DNA of 53,557 bases. It comes from Gammaproteobacteria bacterium. Lineage in GTDB: Bacteria > Pseudomonadota > Gammaproteobacteria > Steroidobacterales > Steroidobacteraceae. The notes beneath the pieces were generated by a model, which saw only the letters and a list, made by a program, of their open reading frames with translations, did no database searches and had not been told where the DNA came from. Below are positions 21,414-32,157 of the stretch, piece after piece. The stretch's first letter is position 1. Every line of letters begins with the position of its first letter. The stretch is taken from positions 1 through 53,557 of the forward strand of contig JANYLH010000040.1 of assembly GCA_025357915.1 (NCBI GenBank). The letters are read 5' to 3'. A program made the position numbers and the translations under genes.

Positions 21414-22498
21414 GCATCCTGGTCAACAAACGCACCACGGTCATCTGCCAGGGTTTTACCGGCAAGCAGGGTACCTTCCATTCCGAGCAAAGCATTGCCT
21501 ACGGCACGCGCCTGGTCGGCGGCGTCACGCCTGGGCGTGGCGGCGAGCGGCACCTGGGCCTGCCGGTGTTCGACACGGTGCGCGATGCCGTGAAGGCCAC
21601 CGGCGCCACCGCCAGCATGATCTACGTGCCCGCGCCCTTCGCGGCCGATGGCATTCTCGAAGCGGCCGACGCCGGCATCGAGCTCGTCGTGTGCATCACC
21701 GAGGGCGTACCGGTCAACGACATGATCCGCGTCAAGGCCGCGCTCGCCGGCACCGGCACGCGCCTGGTCGGCCCCAACTGTCCCGGCGTCATCACGCCGG
21801 GCGAATGCAAGATCGGCATCATGCCCGGCTTTATCCACAAGAGCGGCTGCGTCGGTATTGTTTCCCGCTCGGGCACGCTCACCTACGAGGCGGTATTCCA
21901 GACCACGAATATCGGACTCGGCCAGAGCACCTGCGTCGGGATCGGGGGCGATCCGGTGCGCGGCATGAATTTCATCGACGTCATCGAGCTGTTCGAGCGC
22001 GACCCGCAGACGGAAGGTATCGTCATGGTCGGCGAGATCGGCGGCAGCGACGAAGAAGCCGCGGCCGAGCACATCCGCCGCTTCGTGAAGAAACCCGTGG
22101 TGGCTTACATCGCTGGTGTCACGGCGCCCGCCGGCAAGCGCATGGGACATGCCGGTGCGGTCATCGCCGGCGGCAAGGGGACCGCAGCCGACAAGTTCCG
22201 TGCGCTCGAGGCCGCCGGCGTACGCACCGTGCACTCGCCGGCGGAACTGGGCAGCGCGATGGCCGAAGTGCTGCGGCGCACGCGCGCCGTGCGTGCCCGG
22301 GCTGCGCACATTGCGCCGCGCAAGCCCGCCCCACGCCCGGCGAAACGCAAGGCCCGGCCGAAGCCGAAGCCGAAACAGAAGCCAAAGCCAAAGAAGACGG
22401 CAAAGACAAGGAAGAAGACGAAGGCCAGGCCGATCGCCACCCGCGCTCGCACTCGCACCCGCACCCGCGCTCGCGCCGCCGTTCGCCGCCGCCGTTGA
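21410..22498 (+). CDS. sucD: Succinyl-CoA synthetase alpha subunit with a long basic C-terminal tail
   Basis: This is the alpha subunit that carries the phospho-histidine. The canonical part ends near residue 290 and includes the CoA-binding [33 protein letters not shown], and the active-site His247 in [15 protein letters not shown]. It is followed by about 72 extra residues that are almost all Lys, Arg, Pro, Ala and Thr (repeats of KPKPK, then RTRTRTRAR, ending RRRR). E. coli SucD has 289 residues and no such tail. The tail resembles AlgP/histone-H1-like tails and is probably disordered; its role is unknown. It overlaps sucC by four bases. Confidence 0.95.
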   Translation: MSILVNKRTTVICQGFTGKQGTFHSEQSIAYGTRLVGGVTPGRGGERHLGLPVFDTVRDAVKATGATASMIYVPAPFAADGILEAADAGIELVVCITEGVPVNDMIRVKAALAGTGTRLVGPNCPGVITPGECKIGIMPGFIHKSGCVGIVSRSGTLTYEAVFQTTNIGLGQSTCVGIGGDPVRGMNFIDVIELFERDPQTEGIVMVGEIGGSDEEAAAEHIRRFVKKPVVAYIAGVTAPAGKRMGHAGAVIAGGKGTAADKFRALEAAGVRTVHSPAELGSAMAEVLRRTRAVRARAAHIAPRKPAPRPAKRKARPKPKPKQKPKPKKTAKTRKKTKARPIATRARTRTRTRARAAVRRRR

Positions 22499-22535
22499 GT
22501 CCATCGCGGAACCGACGAGTACGACCGGAGCCTGA

Positions 22536-24179
22536 TTGAACGCCACCCTGCGGCTGACCCTGGCCCTCGCGCAGACCAATCTGCTGGTCGGCGACGTGAC
22601 GGGTAACCTGGCGCGCGCGCTGCGTGAAGCGGCGCGCGCCCGCAGCGAGCTGGGCGCCGACCTGGTGCTGTTGCCCGAGCTGACGCTGTCCGGGTATCCG
22701 CCCGAGGACCTGCTGTTTCATCGCGGCCTGCGCACGCAGATCGAACGCGCATTGCAGGGCCTCGGCGAGGCCGCGCCCGAAATCGGCATGGTGCTGGGCT
22801 TTCCCGAGTACCAGGGCACGCACATCTTCAACAGCGCCGCTGTTTACCGCAACGGCCGGCGCCAGGCGCTGACCCGCAAGTCCTGCCTGCCGAACTATCG
22901 CGTCTTCGACGAGAAGCGCTACTTCACTGCGGGCGAGAGCCCGTCGGTGTTCGAGTGCCAGGGGTTTCGTCTCGGGCTGCTGGTCTGTGAAGACATCTGG
23001 GAACCCGAGCCCGCACGCCGCGCCTGCGCCGCCGGCGCCGAAGTCCTGCTGGTGATCAACGCCTCGCCCTTCGAAGTGAACCGCCAGCACGCGCGCGAAC
23101 GTGTGGTGCGCGAGCGCGTCGCCGAATGCGGCGTACCGGTGGTCTACGTGAATCTGTGCGGCGGCCAGGACGAACTGGTATTCGACGGCAATTCATTCGT
23201 GATGGACGCGCAGGGCCAGCTCGCCATGCGCGCCCCGGCCTACACGGAGGGACTGTATCGCGTGCAGTTCGAGCGTCGCGGCGGCAAGGCGGTGCCCGTC
23301 GCTGGCGAGATCGCGCCGGAACTGGGCGTCGAGGCGAGCGTCTACCAGGCGCTGGTGCTGGGCGTGCGCGACTATGTCAACAAGCACGCCTTTCCCGGCG
23401 TGGTCATGGGACTGTCCGGTGGCGTCGATTCCGCGCTGACGCTGGCCATCGCCGTCGATGCGCTGGGCGCCGAGCGCGTGCAGGTCGTGATGATGCCCTC
23501 GCGCTACACCTCCCGGATGAGCATCGAGGACGCGACCGCGCAGGCGCGCAACCTCAGCGTGCAGATCAGCACGATCCCGATCGAGGGCATGTTCGAGGCC
23601 ACGCTCGGCGCGCTGGCGAACGAGTTCGCCGGCCGCGCGCCCGACACCACCGAGGAGAACATTCAGGCGCGCACCCGCGGCCTGCTGCTGATGGCGATCT
23701 CGAACAAGACCGGGCGCATGCTGCTCACCACCGGCAACAAGAGCGAGATGGCGGTCGGCTACGCCACGCTCTATGGCGACATGAACGGCGGCTTCGCGCC
23801 GATCAAGGACTGCAGCAAGCTGCTGGTGTACCGCCTGGCGAACTATCGCAATTCGCTGGCGCCCGCCGCGGCGCCGGTCATTCCCGCGCGCGTGATCGAG
23901 CGCGAACCGAGCGCCGAGCTGCGTCACGACCAGAAGGACACCGACTCCCTCCCGCCTTACTCGGTGCTCGACCCGATCCTCGAGGCATTCATTGAGGAAG
24001 ACCTGTCGGTCGATGAAATCTGCGCCCGCGGCTTCGAGCGCGCGGTGGTCACGCGCATCCTGAACCTCGTGCAGCGCAACGAATACAAGCGGCGCCAGGC
24101 GCCGCCGGGCGTGCGCGTGAGCGCCCGGGCATTCGGGCGCGACTGGCGCTACCCGATTACCAGCGGCTACCGGCGCTAG
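22536..24179 (+). CDS. nadE: Glutamine-dependent NAD+ synthetase
   Basis: Makes NAD from nicotinate adenine dinucleotide, ATP and glutamine. The 547-residue protein has an N-terminal nitrilase-type glutaminase with the triad Glu48 (LPELTLSGYPPEDL), Lys115 (TRKSCLPNY) and Cys151 (LLVCEDIWEP). A C-terminal synthetase domain carries the PP-loop GLSGGVDSAL and TTGNKSEMAVGYATLYGDM. The start is a TTG at 22536, since homology begins at once (LRLTLALAQTNLLVGD) and no ATG is near. It lies 37 bases after sucD. Downstream is a repeat-rich gap rather than another gene. Confidence 0.96.
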   Translation: MNATLRLTLALAQTNLLVGDVTGNLARALREAARARSELGADLVLLPELTLSGYPPEDLLFHRGLRTQIERALQGLGEAAPEIGMVLGFPEYQGTHIFNSAAVYRNGRRQALTRKSCLPNYRVFDEKRYFTAGESPSVFECQGFRLGLLVCEDIWEPEPARRACAAGAEVLLVINASPFEVNRQHARERVVRERVAECGVPVVYVNLCGGQDELVFDGNSFVMDAQGQLAMRAPAYTEGLYRVQFERRGGKAVPVAGEIAPELGVEASVYQALVLGVRDYVNKHAFPGVVMGLSGGVDSALTLAIAVDALGAERVQVVMMPSRYTSRMSIEDATAQARNLSVQISTIPIEGMFEATLGALANEFAGRAPDTTEENIQARTRGLLLMAISNKTGRMLLTTGNKSEMAVGYATLYGDMNGGFAPIKDCSKLLVYRLANYRNSLAPAAAPVIPARVIEREPSAELRHDQKDTDSLPPYSVLDPILEAFIEEDLSVDEICARGFERAVVTRILNLVQRNEYKRRQAPPGVRVSARAFGRDWRYPITSGYRR

Positions 24180-24205
24180 CGCGGCCGAACCAGCACGCCG
24201 GTCAC

Positions 24206-24408
24206 GGGCCGGCCGGGCGTTATTCGTATTGGTTTGGCCGATGTGGTCGGCCGCGCCTCCAAAGCGAGGCGAACCTTGCCGCTCGCTGCCGGAACGGCTT
24301 GTTGTGGCAGCGTAAACCATGACGAAAGCACCGCGTTCCGGCGACGCTCACGGCAAGGCGGCCTCCAACACATCGGCCAAGACAATACGAATAACGCCCG
24401 GCCGGCCC
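24206..24408. repeat. Long imperfect inverted repeat A
   Basis: Two 40-base arms (24206-24245 and 24369-24408) are reverse complements at 38 of 40 positions. Their outer 26 bases (starting GGGCCGGCCGGGCG) match perfectly. Weaker symmetry continues inward (CCTTGCCG and CCGGAACG motifs on both sides), so nearly the whole 200-bp stretch is one imperfect palindrome. Short open frames cross it on both strands but lack ribosome sites and recognisable domains. It lies in the gap between the convergent nadE and bamD. Confidence 0.75.
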
Positions 24409-24453
24409 GCAAACCGCACGTTGGCGCGTCCGCGCTGCCACCCGCAGCCGCGG

Positions 24454-24755
24454 GTAGCACGCGCGCCCGCGTGGCAGGCGCAGCGCAGCGCGCGAGTACT
24501 CACGGTCTGCACCGCTCGATTGTGTGTCGGAGGGTGGCGAAGCGCGGCCCAGCCGCGCGCCAGTACTACGCTTGATCTATCGCTGACCTGCTGGGGCCGC
24601 GCGCGGCGGGCTGCGCGAGCTTCGCCGCTGCACGCGCCGTCTTCTATTTCTTACTATTTGCTCTTCCGCAGCGGCGCACCCGACCACACAATTGAGCGGT
24701 GCAGACCATGAGTACCCGCGCGTTACAACATCTGCCGCGCGGCTGCGCGTGCTAC
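24454..24755. repeat. Long imperfect inverted repeat B, ending in the bamD stop codon
   Basis: Outer arms 24454-24477 and 24732-24755 match at 21 of 24 positions. Inner arms 24496-24526 and 24685-24715 (core GGTCTGCACCGCTC) match at 29 of 31. The centre (about 24545-24670) is GC-rich on the left and holds an AT-rich patch near 24640-24665. The outer right arm includes the bamD TAG (24752-24754). Its sequence is unrelated to repeat A. With repeat A it fills almost all of the 572-bp nadE-bamD gap; no gene is seen there. Confidence 0.75.
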
Positions 24756-25597
24756 CAGATGCGCCACCATGAACGCTGCTTTCCCTGCCTGCTGTCTTCA
24801 TGGAAGTTGGCCTGGTAGACCTGCTCGACGTTGCCCTGCAGGTCCTTGAGGTCGAGGTGGTGGTAGCAGTCGATCATGATCTCGAGCGCCTGGCGGACGG
24901 CCGGGGCGCCGTCGTACTGCTCGATCACGCGCTGCGCGCGCTGTGCGGCGGCAGCGTAGGCACCGCGCTTGATGTAGTAGCGGGCGACATTGATCTCGTA
25001 GTCGGCCAGGCGGTTGCGCAGGTAGATCAGCCGGCGCTGCGCATCATGGGCGTAGGCACTGGTCGGGAATTGCTTGACCACCGTGCTGAATGCCGTGATC
25101 GAAGAAGCCAGCGAAGCGGGCGGGCGCTTGGCCATGTCCACGCCAAACCAGCGTTCGAAAACCCACGGCGTATGTTCGTAGTCGACCAGGCCCTTCATGT
25201 ACCAGGCGTAGTCGATGCGCGGGTGCGTGGGGTTCTCACGCAGGAACTGCTCGGCCGCGTCGGTGGCCGACTCGTTCTCGCCCTTGCGGTAGTAGACGTA
25301 GATCAGGTCGAGCCGCGCCTGGCGCGCCTGGTCGGAGAACGGAAAGCGCGAGGTCAGCGCCTCGTATCTCTTGACCGCGAGCTCGTAGTCGCTGTTGACG
25401 AGGGACTTGTGGGCGTCCTGGTAGAGGCTCTCGGCCGTGTAGCGATTGGTGTCGCGCGTCTTGCCGCGGCTCTGGCAGCCGGCGAGCGCGGCACAGGCCA
25501 CCAGCAGCACTACGCCCAGCGACCGCCCCAATGTGCCTCTGCTGGCGGGAGCTGGGGTGCGGGATGGGGCGGGAGCGGAGACCTTGCTGAGTGCCAC
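24752..25597 (-). CDS. bamD: Outer-membrane assembly lipoprotein BamD
   Basis: BamD is the essential lipoprotein of the BAM complex that folds outer-membrane proteins. The protein has a lipobox (ACAALAGC), then five TPR-type repeats (for example AESLYQDAHKSLVNSDYELA, RFPFSDQARQARLDLIYVYY, ENPTHPRIDYAWYMKGLVDY, RVIEQYDGAPAVRQALEIM). A GTG at 25597 gives 281 residues with a long pre-lipobox segment; a TTG at 25531 would give a more compact signal peptide. The frame continuing to 25918 runs through rluD on the other strand and was not used. Divergent from rluD, as in E. coli. Its stop codon lies in repeat B. Confidence 0.94.
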   Translation of the reverse strand: MALSKVSAPAPSRTPAPASRGTLGRSLGVVLLVACAALAGCQSRGKTRDTNRYTAESLYQDAHKSLVNSDYELAVKRYEALTSRFPFSDQARQARLDLIYVYYRKGENESATDAAEQFLRENPTHPRIDYAWYMKGLVDYEHTPWVFERWFGVDMAKRPPASLASSITAFSTVVKQFPTSAYAHDAQRRLIYLRNRLADYEINVARYYIKRGAYAAAAQRAQRVIEQYDGAPAVRQALEIMIDCYHHLDLKDLQGNVEQVYQANFHEDSRQGKQRSWWRIW

Positions 25598-25661
25598 GTT
25601 GTACCCTGCGACGCTAAAGCGCCAGTATAGCGAATAAACCCGACCCACCTGCGACCACCCC

Positions 25662-26627
25662 ATGAGCGCCAAGTTCCACATCCACGACCTCGAGCTGCCC
25701 GCCGCCGCTGCGGGCGAGCGTTTCGATGTCGCGTTGGCAGCCGCCCTGCCGCAGTATTCCCGCGCGCGGCTGCAGCGCTGGATCCGTTCGGGCGCGGCGC
25801 TGCTCGAGGGCCGCACGGTGCAGCCGCGCGCGCGCCTGGCAGGCGGCGAGCGCGTGCGTGTGCAGGCCGAATTCACGGCCGATACCACCGTGGGGCCGGA
25901 GGCCATCGCACTGCGCATCGTCTACGAGGACGAGACCTTTCTGGTGGTCGACAAGCCCGCGGGGCTGGTCGTGCACCCGGGTGCCGGCAATGCCGCGCAT
26001 ACGCTGCAGAACGCGCTGCTGGCGCACGACCCGGCGCTGGCGCTGGTGCCGCGGGCCGGGCTCATCCACCGGCTGGACAAGGACACGAGCGGGTTGCTGG
26101 TGGTGGCGCGCACGCCGGAGTCCCACCATGCGCTGGTGGCGATGCTCCAGCAGCGCGCGATCGCGCGCGGCTACCTGGCGCTCGTTTTCGGCGCGCCCAC
26201 GGCCGGCGCCACGATCGATGAGCCGATCGGCCGGCATCGCTCGGTGCGCACGCGCATGGCGGTGCGGCGCGATGGCCGCGAGGCGGTGACGCACTTTCGG
26301 ATCGAGGAGCGGTTCGAGGGGCTGACGCTCCTGCGGGTGCAGCTCGAGACCGGGCGCACGCACCAGATCCGCGTGCACCTGGCGCACATCGGCCTGCCGA
26401 TCGTCGGTGACCCGGTGTACGGGGGGCGGCGCCGGCAGATCGCCGGAGCGGGGGAGGCGCTGCAGTCGGCGCTGCGCCGCTTCCGCCGGCAGGCCCTGCA
26501 CGCGCAGCGGCTTGCGCTCGACCATCCCGTGACCGGGCGCCACCACACTTTCGAATCGCCCCTGCCTGCGGATTTCCGCGAACTCCTCGAGGCCCTGCGG
26601 CGAGACGCGGACGAGGAGCGTGAGTGA
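25662..26627 (+). CDS. rluD: 23S rRNA pseudouridine synthase RluD
   Basis: Isomerises U1911, U1915 and U1917 in helix 69 of 23S rRNA (E. coli numbering). The 321-residue protein has an N-terminal S4 domain (ARLQRWIRSGAALLEGRTV, about 35-75) and the RluA-family catalytic domain with HRLDKDTSG (Asp139 catalytic), RGYLALVFG, LETGRTHQIRVHLA and GDPVYGG. It faces bamD and overlaps pgeF by four bases, the conserved bamD/rluD-pgeF-clpB neighbourhood. The ATG at 25662 puts the start right after the divergent promoter gap. Confidence 0.95.
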   Translation: MSAKFHIHDLELPAAAAGERFDVALAAALPQYSRARLQRWIRSGAALLEGRTVQPRARLAGGERVRVQAEFTADTTVGPEAIALRIVYEDETFLVVDKPAGLVVHPGAGNAAHTLQNALLAHDPALALVPRAGLIHRLDKDTSGLLVVARTPESHHALVAMLQQRAIARGYLALVFGAPTAGATIDEPIGRHRSVRTRMAVRRDGREAVTHFRIEERFEGLTLLRVQLETGRTHQIRVHLAHIGLPIVGDPVYGGRRRQIAGAGEALQSALRRFRRQALHAQRLALDHPVTGRHHTFESPLPADFRELLEALRRDADEERE

Positions 26628-27370
26628 GCGTCGGGTTCCTGGAAGCCCTCTGGCACGCGCCGCCGGGGGTGCGCGCCGGGTGCGCCTTGCGCACCGGGGG
26701 CCTGGGCGCTGCCCCGTACGCGAGCCTGAACCTCGGCACTCACGTCGGCGATGAACCTGCTGCCGTGGCCGAAAACCGGCGGCTCCTGCGTGCCGCACTG
26801 CAGTTGCCATCCGAACCGCTCTGGCTGCAGCAGGAGCACGGCATCCGGGTCATCGATGCGGATGCGCCCGGAGTTCCGGGTCCCGCCGATGGTGCGGTGA
26901 CCCGCCAGAGCGGGCGCGTGCTGGCGATCCTGGTGGCTGATTGCCTGCCGGTGCTGTTTGTGAGCGCGGACGGCACGGTACTCGGCGCGGCGCACGCAGG
27001 CTGGCGCGGGCTTGCCGCGGGCGTGCTCGAGGCCACGGTCGCGGCGATGCGCGTCGATCCGCAGGGCCTGTCCGCCTGGACGGGCCCACACATCGGCCCG
27101 GATCGCTTCGAAGTCGGCGCCGAAGTGCGCGCCGCCTTTGTGGCTCACGATGAGCGCGCGGCAGCAGGCTTCGCCGCCAACGCCCGCGGCCGCTGGCAGT
27201 GCAACCTGGATCTGCTGGCGCGCCAGCGCCTCGGCGCACTCGGCGTGCAGCACATCACCAGCGCCGGCCTGTGCACGCACTCGCAGACCGCACAGTGCTT
27301 TTCCTACCGGCGCGACGGGCGCACCGGGCGCATGGCGGCGCTGGTCTGGCGCCAGGGCGCCGTGCCATAA
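26624..27370 (+). CDS. pgeF: Peptidoglycan editing factor PgeF (YfiH, multicopper-oxidase-like family)
   Basis: YfiH/PgeF hydrolyses wrongly built UDP-MurNAc-L-Ser in E. coli; family members have also been described as purine nucleoside phosphorylases. The 248-residue protein has the conserved triad His72 (QQEHG), Cys107 (ADCLPVLF) and His124 (AAHAGWRGL), and the C-terminal LCTHSQTAQCFSYRRDG. The GTG start overlaps the rluD stop (GTGA), which indicates coupled translation. Confidence 0.95.
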   Translation: MSVGFLEALWHAPPGVRAGCALRTGGLGAAPYASLNLGTHVGDEPAAVAENRRLLRAALQLPSEPLWLQQEHGIRVIDADAPGVPGPADGAVTRQSGRVLAILVADCLPVLFVSADGTVLGAAHAGWRGLAAGVLEATVAAMRVDPQGLSAWTGPHIGPDRFEVGAEVRAAFVAHDERAAAGFAANARGRWQCNLDLLARQRLGALGVQHITSAGLCTHSQTAQCFSYRRDGRTGRMAALVWRQGAVP

Positions 27371-27394
27371 GGCACATGCTAGAGTGATCGGCAC

Positions 27395-28180
27395 ATGCCC
27401 ACACTGATCTGGATCCTGCTCGCGACGCTGTTTGGCGGACTGCTCAGTGCCGCGCTGGCGGGCCTGTTCCTGCTGTTCCCGGAAGCGCGCCGCGCGCGGC
27501 TGCTGCCGCACCTGATCAGCTTCGCCACCGGCGCCATGCTGGCGGCCGCGCTGCTCGGGCTCCTGCCCGAGGCGGTGGCGGAAGTGGGGCCGGGCCGGGT
27601 CCAGGGGATTGGCGCGGCGCTGCTGGGTGGCATCGCGCTGTTCTTCGTGCTGGAGAAATTCGTGCTCTGGCGCCACTGCCACACCGAGGACTGCGAAAGT
27701 CACCAGGTGCCCGACAGCCAGCACCGCGACCGGGCCGCGGGCTGGATCGTGCTGATCGGCGACGGGGTGCACAACGGCTTCGACGGCGTGCTGATCGCGG
27801 CGGCCTTCCTCACCGATGTGCGGCTGGGCATCGTGACCACGATCGCCATCACGGCCCACGAGATCCCGCAGGAACTGGGCGACCTGGCCGTGCTGCTGCA
27901 TGCCGGCATGAAGCCCGCGCGCGCGCTGTTCTTCAATACCGCCAGCAGCCTCACCTCGATCATCGGTGGGCTGGCGGGCTACTACGCCCTGCGTGGCACG
28001 CTCGAGGTGCTGCCGTACGCGATTTCGGTGGCGGCGGCCTCGCTGATCTACGTGGCCGTGGCGGACCTGATCCCGGGCCTGCACCGGCGGGTGGACCCGG
28101 CCGGGAGCATCATGCAGGTGGTGCTGATCCTGGCCGGAATTGCCGTCATCTGGGTGGCGGAAACCGTCCTCGGCGCTTGA
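27395..28180 (+). CDS. ZIP-family divalent metal transporter
   Basis: This 261-residue inner-membrane protein has about eight helices. The metal-path signatures of ZIP carriers are present: GDGVHNGFDGVLIAAAF in TM4 and ITAHEIPQELGDLAVLLHAG in TM5. A His/Cys-rich loop (WRHCHTEDCESHQ) lies in the cytoplasmic region. The substrate is probably zinc or another divalent cation; direction is normally toward the cytoplasm. It lies 24 bases after pgeF. Its last codons overlap the heat-shock-like promoter for clpB. It is an addition to the usual rluD-pgeF-clpB order. Confidence 0.92.
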   Translation: MPTLIWILLATLFGGLLSAALAGLFLLFPEARRARLLPHLISFATGAMLAAALLGLLPEAVAEVGPGRVQGIGAALLGGIALFFVLEKFVLWRHCHTEDCESHQVPDSQHRDRAAGWIVLIGDGVHNGFDGVLIAAAFLTDVRLGIVTTIAITAHEIPQELGDLAVLLHAGMKPARALFFNTASSLTSIIGGLAGYYALRGTLEVLPYAISVAAASLIYVAVADLIPGLHRRVDPAGSIMQVVLILAGIAVIWVAETVLGA

Positions 28181-28204
28181 ATATCCCGCCTGGCGGCCCC
28201 AAAA
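28176..28204 (+). promoter_or_regulatory. Sigma-32-like promoter of clpB
   Basis: CTTGAA (28176-28181) and CCCCAAAA (28197-28204) are 15 bases apart, close to the RpoH consensus. The -35 overlaps the stop codon of the ZIP gene. The start would be near 28211, about 32 bases before clpB. A heat-shock promoter is expected for clpB. Confidence 0.6.
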
Positions 28205-28242
28205 CTGGCACTACCGATAGCTGAACACAGGGCTGGGCTGCA

Positions 28243-30822
<2,580 letters not shown>

Positions 30823-30858
30823 CCGGCCTGGCGGGCGTGGCGCTCGCCGGCCGCCGTC

Positions 30859-30915
30859 GGTGAAAGGCAGTTTGCGTCGCTCCCCGATACTCGCTTTGGC
30901 AAACTGCCTTTCACC
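30859..30915. repeat. Long perfect hairpin downstream of clpB
   Basis: GGTGAAAGGCAGTTTGC (30859-30875) and its exact reverse complement (30899-30915) form a 17-bp stem around a 23-base loop, 37 bases after the clpB stop. No T-tract follows, so it is not a typical intrinsic terminator; it may be an RNA-stabilising or REP-like element. Confidence 0.7.
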
Positions 30916-30941
30916 ACCGACACCCGGCGCGTGCTACGCCC

Positions 30942-30947
30942 TATAAT
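30942..30947 (+). promoter_or_regulatory. Candidate -10 box (TATAAT) for the fmdB-type gene
   Basis: A perfect TATAAT sits 29 bases before the ATG at 30976. The only -35-like hexamer is a weak CCGACA about 19 bases upstream of it. In GC-rich sequence the exact TATAAT is unlikely to be chance, but the promoter call is tentative. Confidence 0.4.
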
Positions 30948-30975
30948 CAGAAGCGGGTGGAGGAGTGGTTAAGCT

Positions 30976-31482
30976 ATGCCTTTTTATGAGTACGAGTGTC
31001 CAGCCTGCAAGTACTACCTGGAGGTACTCCAGAAGATCAGCGACAAGCCGCTGAAGAAGTGCCCGTCCTGCGGCAAGGCGGGCTTCAAGCGGCTGATGTC
31101 CGCGCCCGTGTTCCGGCTCAAGGGCTCGGGCTGGTACGAGACCGATTTCAAGTCGGACAAGGAAGGGCAGCGCAACCTTGCGGGCCCCGAACGGGAAGAG
31201 ACCGTGACCCCCGCAGCCGAGACCAAGCTCAAGGCGGACGACAAGGGCGACGTCAAGCCGGCGGCCGAGACGGCCACGCCCCAGGGCAGTAAGGACAAGG
31301 CTGACAAGGACAAGGGCGACAAGGGCAAAGGGGGCAAGGACAAGGGCCAGGGTGGCGGTTCGACGGCATCGAAGCCGGGGGGCAAGGCCGTCCGGCGCTC
31401 GAAGCCGGCCGCGAAGAGCGCGGCCAAGCGCGCCCTCAAGCGCCCCACACGAGCCGTCACGCGCGGGAGGGGGCGACGGTGA
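30976..31482 (+). CDS. FmdB-family zinc-ribbon protein with a long charged tail
   Basis: The N-terminal 45 residues are the FmdB/CxxC_CXXC_SSSS zinc ribbon (MPFYEYECPACKYYLEVLQK, with Cys8, Cys11, Cys29, Cys32). They are followed by RLMSAPVFRLKGSGWYETDF, the standard family ending. The remaining about 95 residues are low-complexity: first Lys/Asp/Gly-rich (repeats of DKGDKGKGGKDKG), then Lys/Arg/Ala-rich (KPAAKSAAKRALKRPT). A GGTGGAGGAG ribosome site supports the ATG. It overlaps the DUF502 gene (GTGA). FmdB-DUF502-aspS is a common proteobacterial cluster; the biochemical role of FmdB is not settled. Confidence 0.9.
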   Translation: MPFYEYECPACKYYLEVLQKISDKPLKKCPSCGKAGFKRLMSAPVFRLKGSGWYETDFKSDKEGQRNLAGPEREETVTPAAETKLKADDKGDVKPAAETATPQGSKDKADKDKGDKGKGGKDKGQGGGSTASKPGGKAVRRSKPAAKSAAKRALKRPTRAVTRGRGRR

Positions 31483-32156
31483 ATGGTCCGCAGACCGTGC
31501 AGCGCCCCAAATTCATCCGGGCGCTGCGGCGCTACCTGATCAACGGGCTCCTGATCTGGGTGCCGGTGCTGGTGACGGTGCTGGTGGTGCGCTTCATCCT
31601 GCAGCTCATGGACCAGACGTTGTTGGTTCTACCGAGCTCGCTCCGCCCCGATACGCTGCTGGGGCTGCACGTGCCGGGTTTCGGCGCGATCCTCGGCCTG
31701 CTGATCGTGATGCTCACCGGCCTGCTGGTCACCAATTTCATCGGCCGGGCGCTGGTGGCGGTCGGCGAGGAAGTGCTTGAGCGCATTCCCTTCGTGCGCG
31801 CACTCTACAGCGGGGTCAAGAGTTTCTCCGAGACCGTGCTGTCGAACTCCGGCAATTCCTTCAAGAAGGTCCTGCTGGTGGAGTATCCGCGCCCGGGCCT
31901 GTGGAGCATCGGCTTCCAGACCACCGACCACCTGCCGGAAATCAGCTCGCGTCTCGGCGCGCCACAGGTGTGCGTGTTCATTCCCACAACGCCCAATCCG
32001 ACCTCGGGCTTCATTGTCTTCGTGCCACACTCGCAGTGCATCGAACTGGACATGCACGTCGATGCCGCCATGAAATTCATCGTGACGCTCGGGGTGGTTG
32101 GCCCCTCGGCGAACGCTGCCGGGGGGCATGCGGTCTCGCCAGGGTCGCAGGGCTGA
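31479..32156 (+). CDS. DUF502-family membrane protein
   Basis: This 225-residue inner-membrane protein has two N-terminal hydrophobic helices (about 19-40 and 63-85), then a soluble domain with the family's RIPFVRALYSGVKSFSETVL-type segment (IPFVRALYSGVKSFSETVLS in this protein) and VCVFIPTTPNPTSGFIVFVP. Function is unknown; homologues have been linked to membrane trafficking in plants (COV) but not defined in bacteria. The GTG start overlaps the stop of the FmdB-type gene, so the pair should be translated together. Confidence 0.9.
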   Translation: MNGPQTVQRPKFIRALRRYLINGLLIWVPVLVTVLVVRFILQLMDQTLLVLPSSLRPDTLLGLHVPGFGAILGLLIVMLTGLLVTNFIGRALVAVGEEVLERIPFVRALYSGVKSFSETVLSNSGNSFKKVLLVEYPRPGLWSIGFQTTDHLPEISSRLGAPQVCVFIPTTPNPTSGFIVFVPHSQCIELDMHVDAAMKFIVTLGVVGPSANAAGGHAVSPGSQG

Positions 32157-32157
32157 C

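Noticed and set aside
22300..22539. Alternative frame over the sucD tail (acidic, Glu/Ala-rich)
   Set aside because: It is the shadow of the same codon repeat; only the sucD frame joins the conserved enzyme and ends in a stop before nadE.
24660..24763. tRNA-like look of repeat B (GTAGC... and GGTCTGCACC segments)
   Set aside because: No acceptor pairing, no TTC-loop consensus and no CCA end could be built.
24176..24801. Open frames on both strands across the nadE-bamD gap (for example 24319-24711 +, 24193-24320 -)
   Set aside because: They run through inverted repeats, and the two strands give similar peptides because of the symmetry. No ribosome site or domain.
25598..25918. N-terminal extension of bamD
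   Set aside because: It would run antisense through the first 250 bases of rluD and put more than 100 residues before the lipobox.
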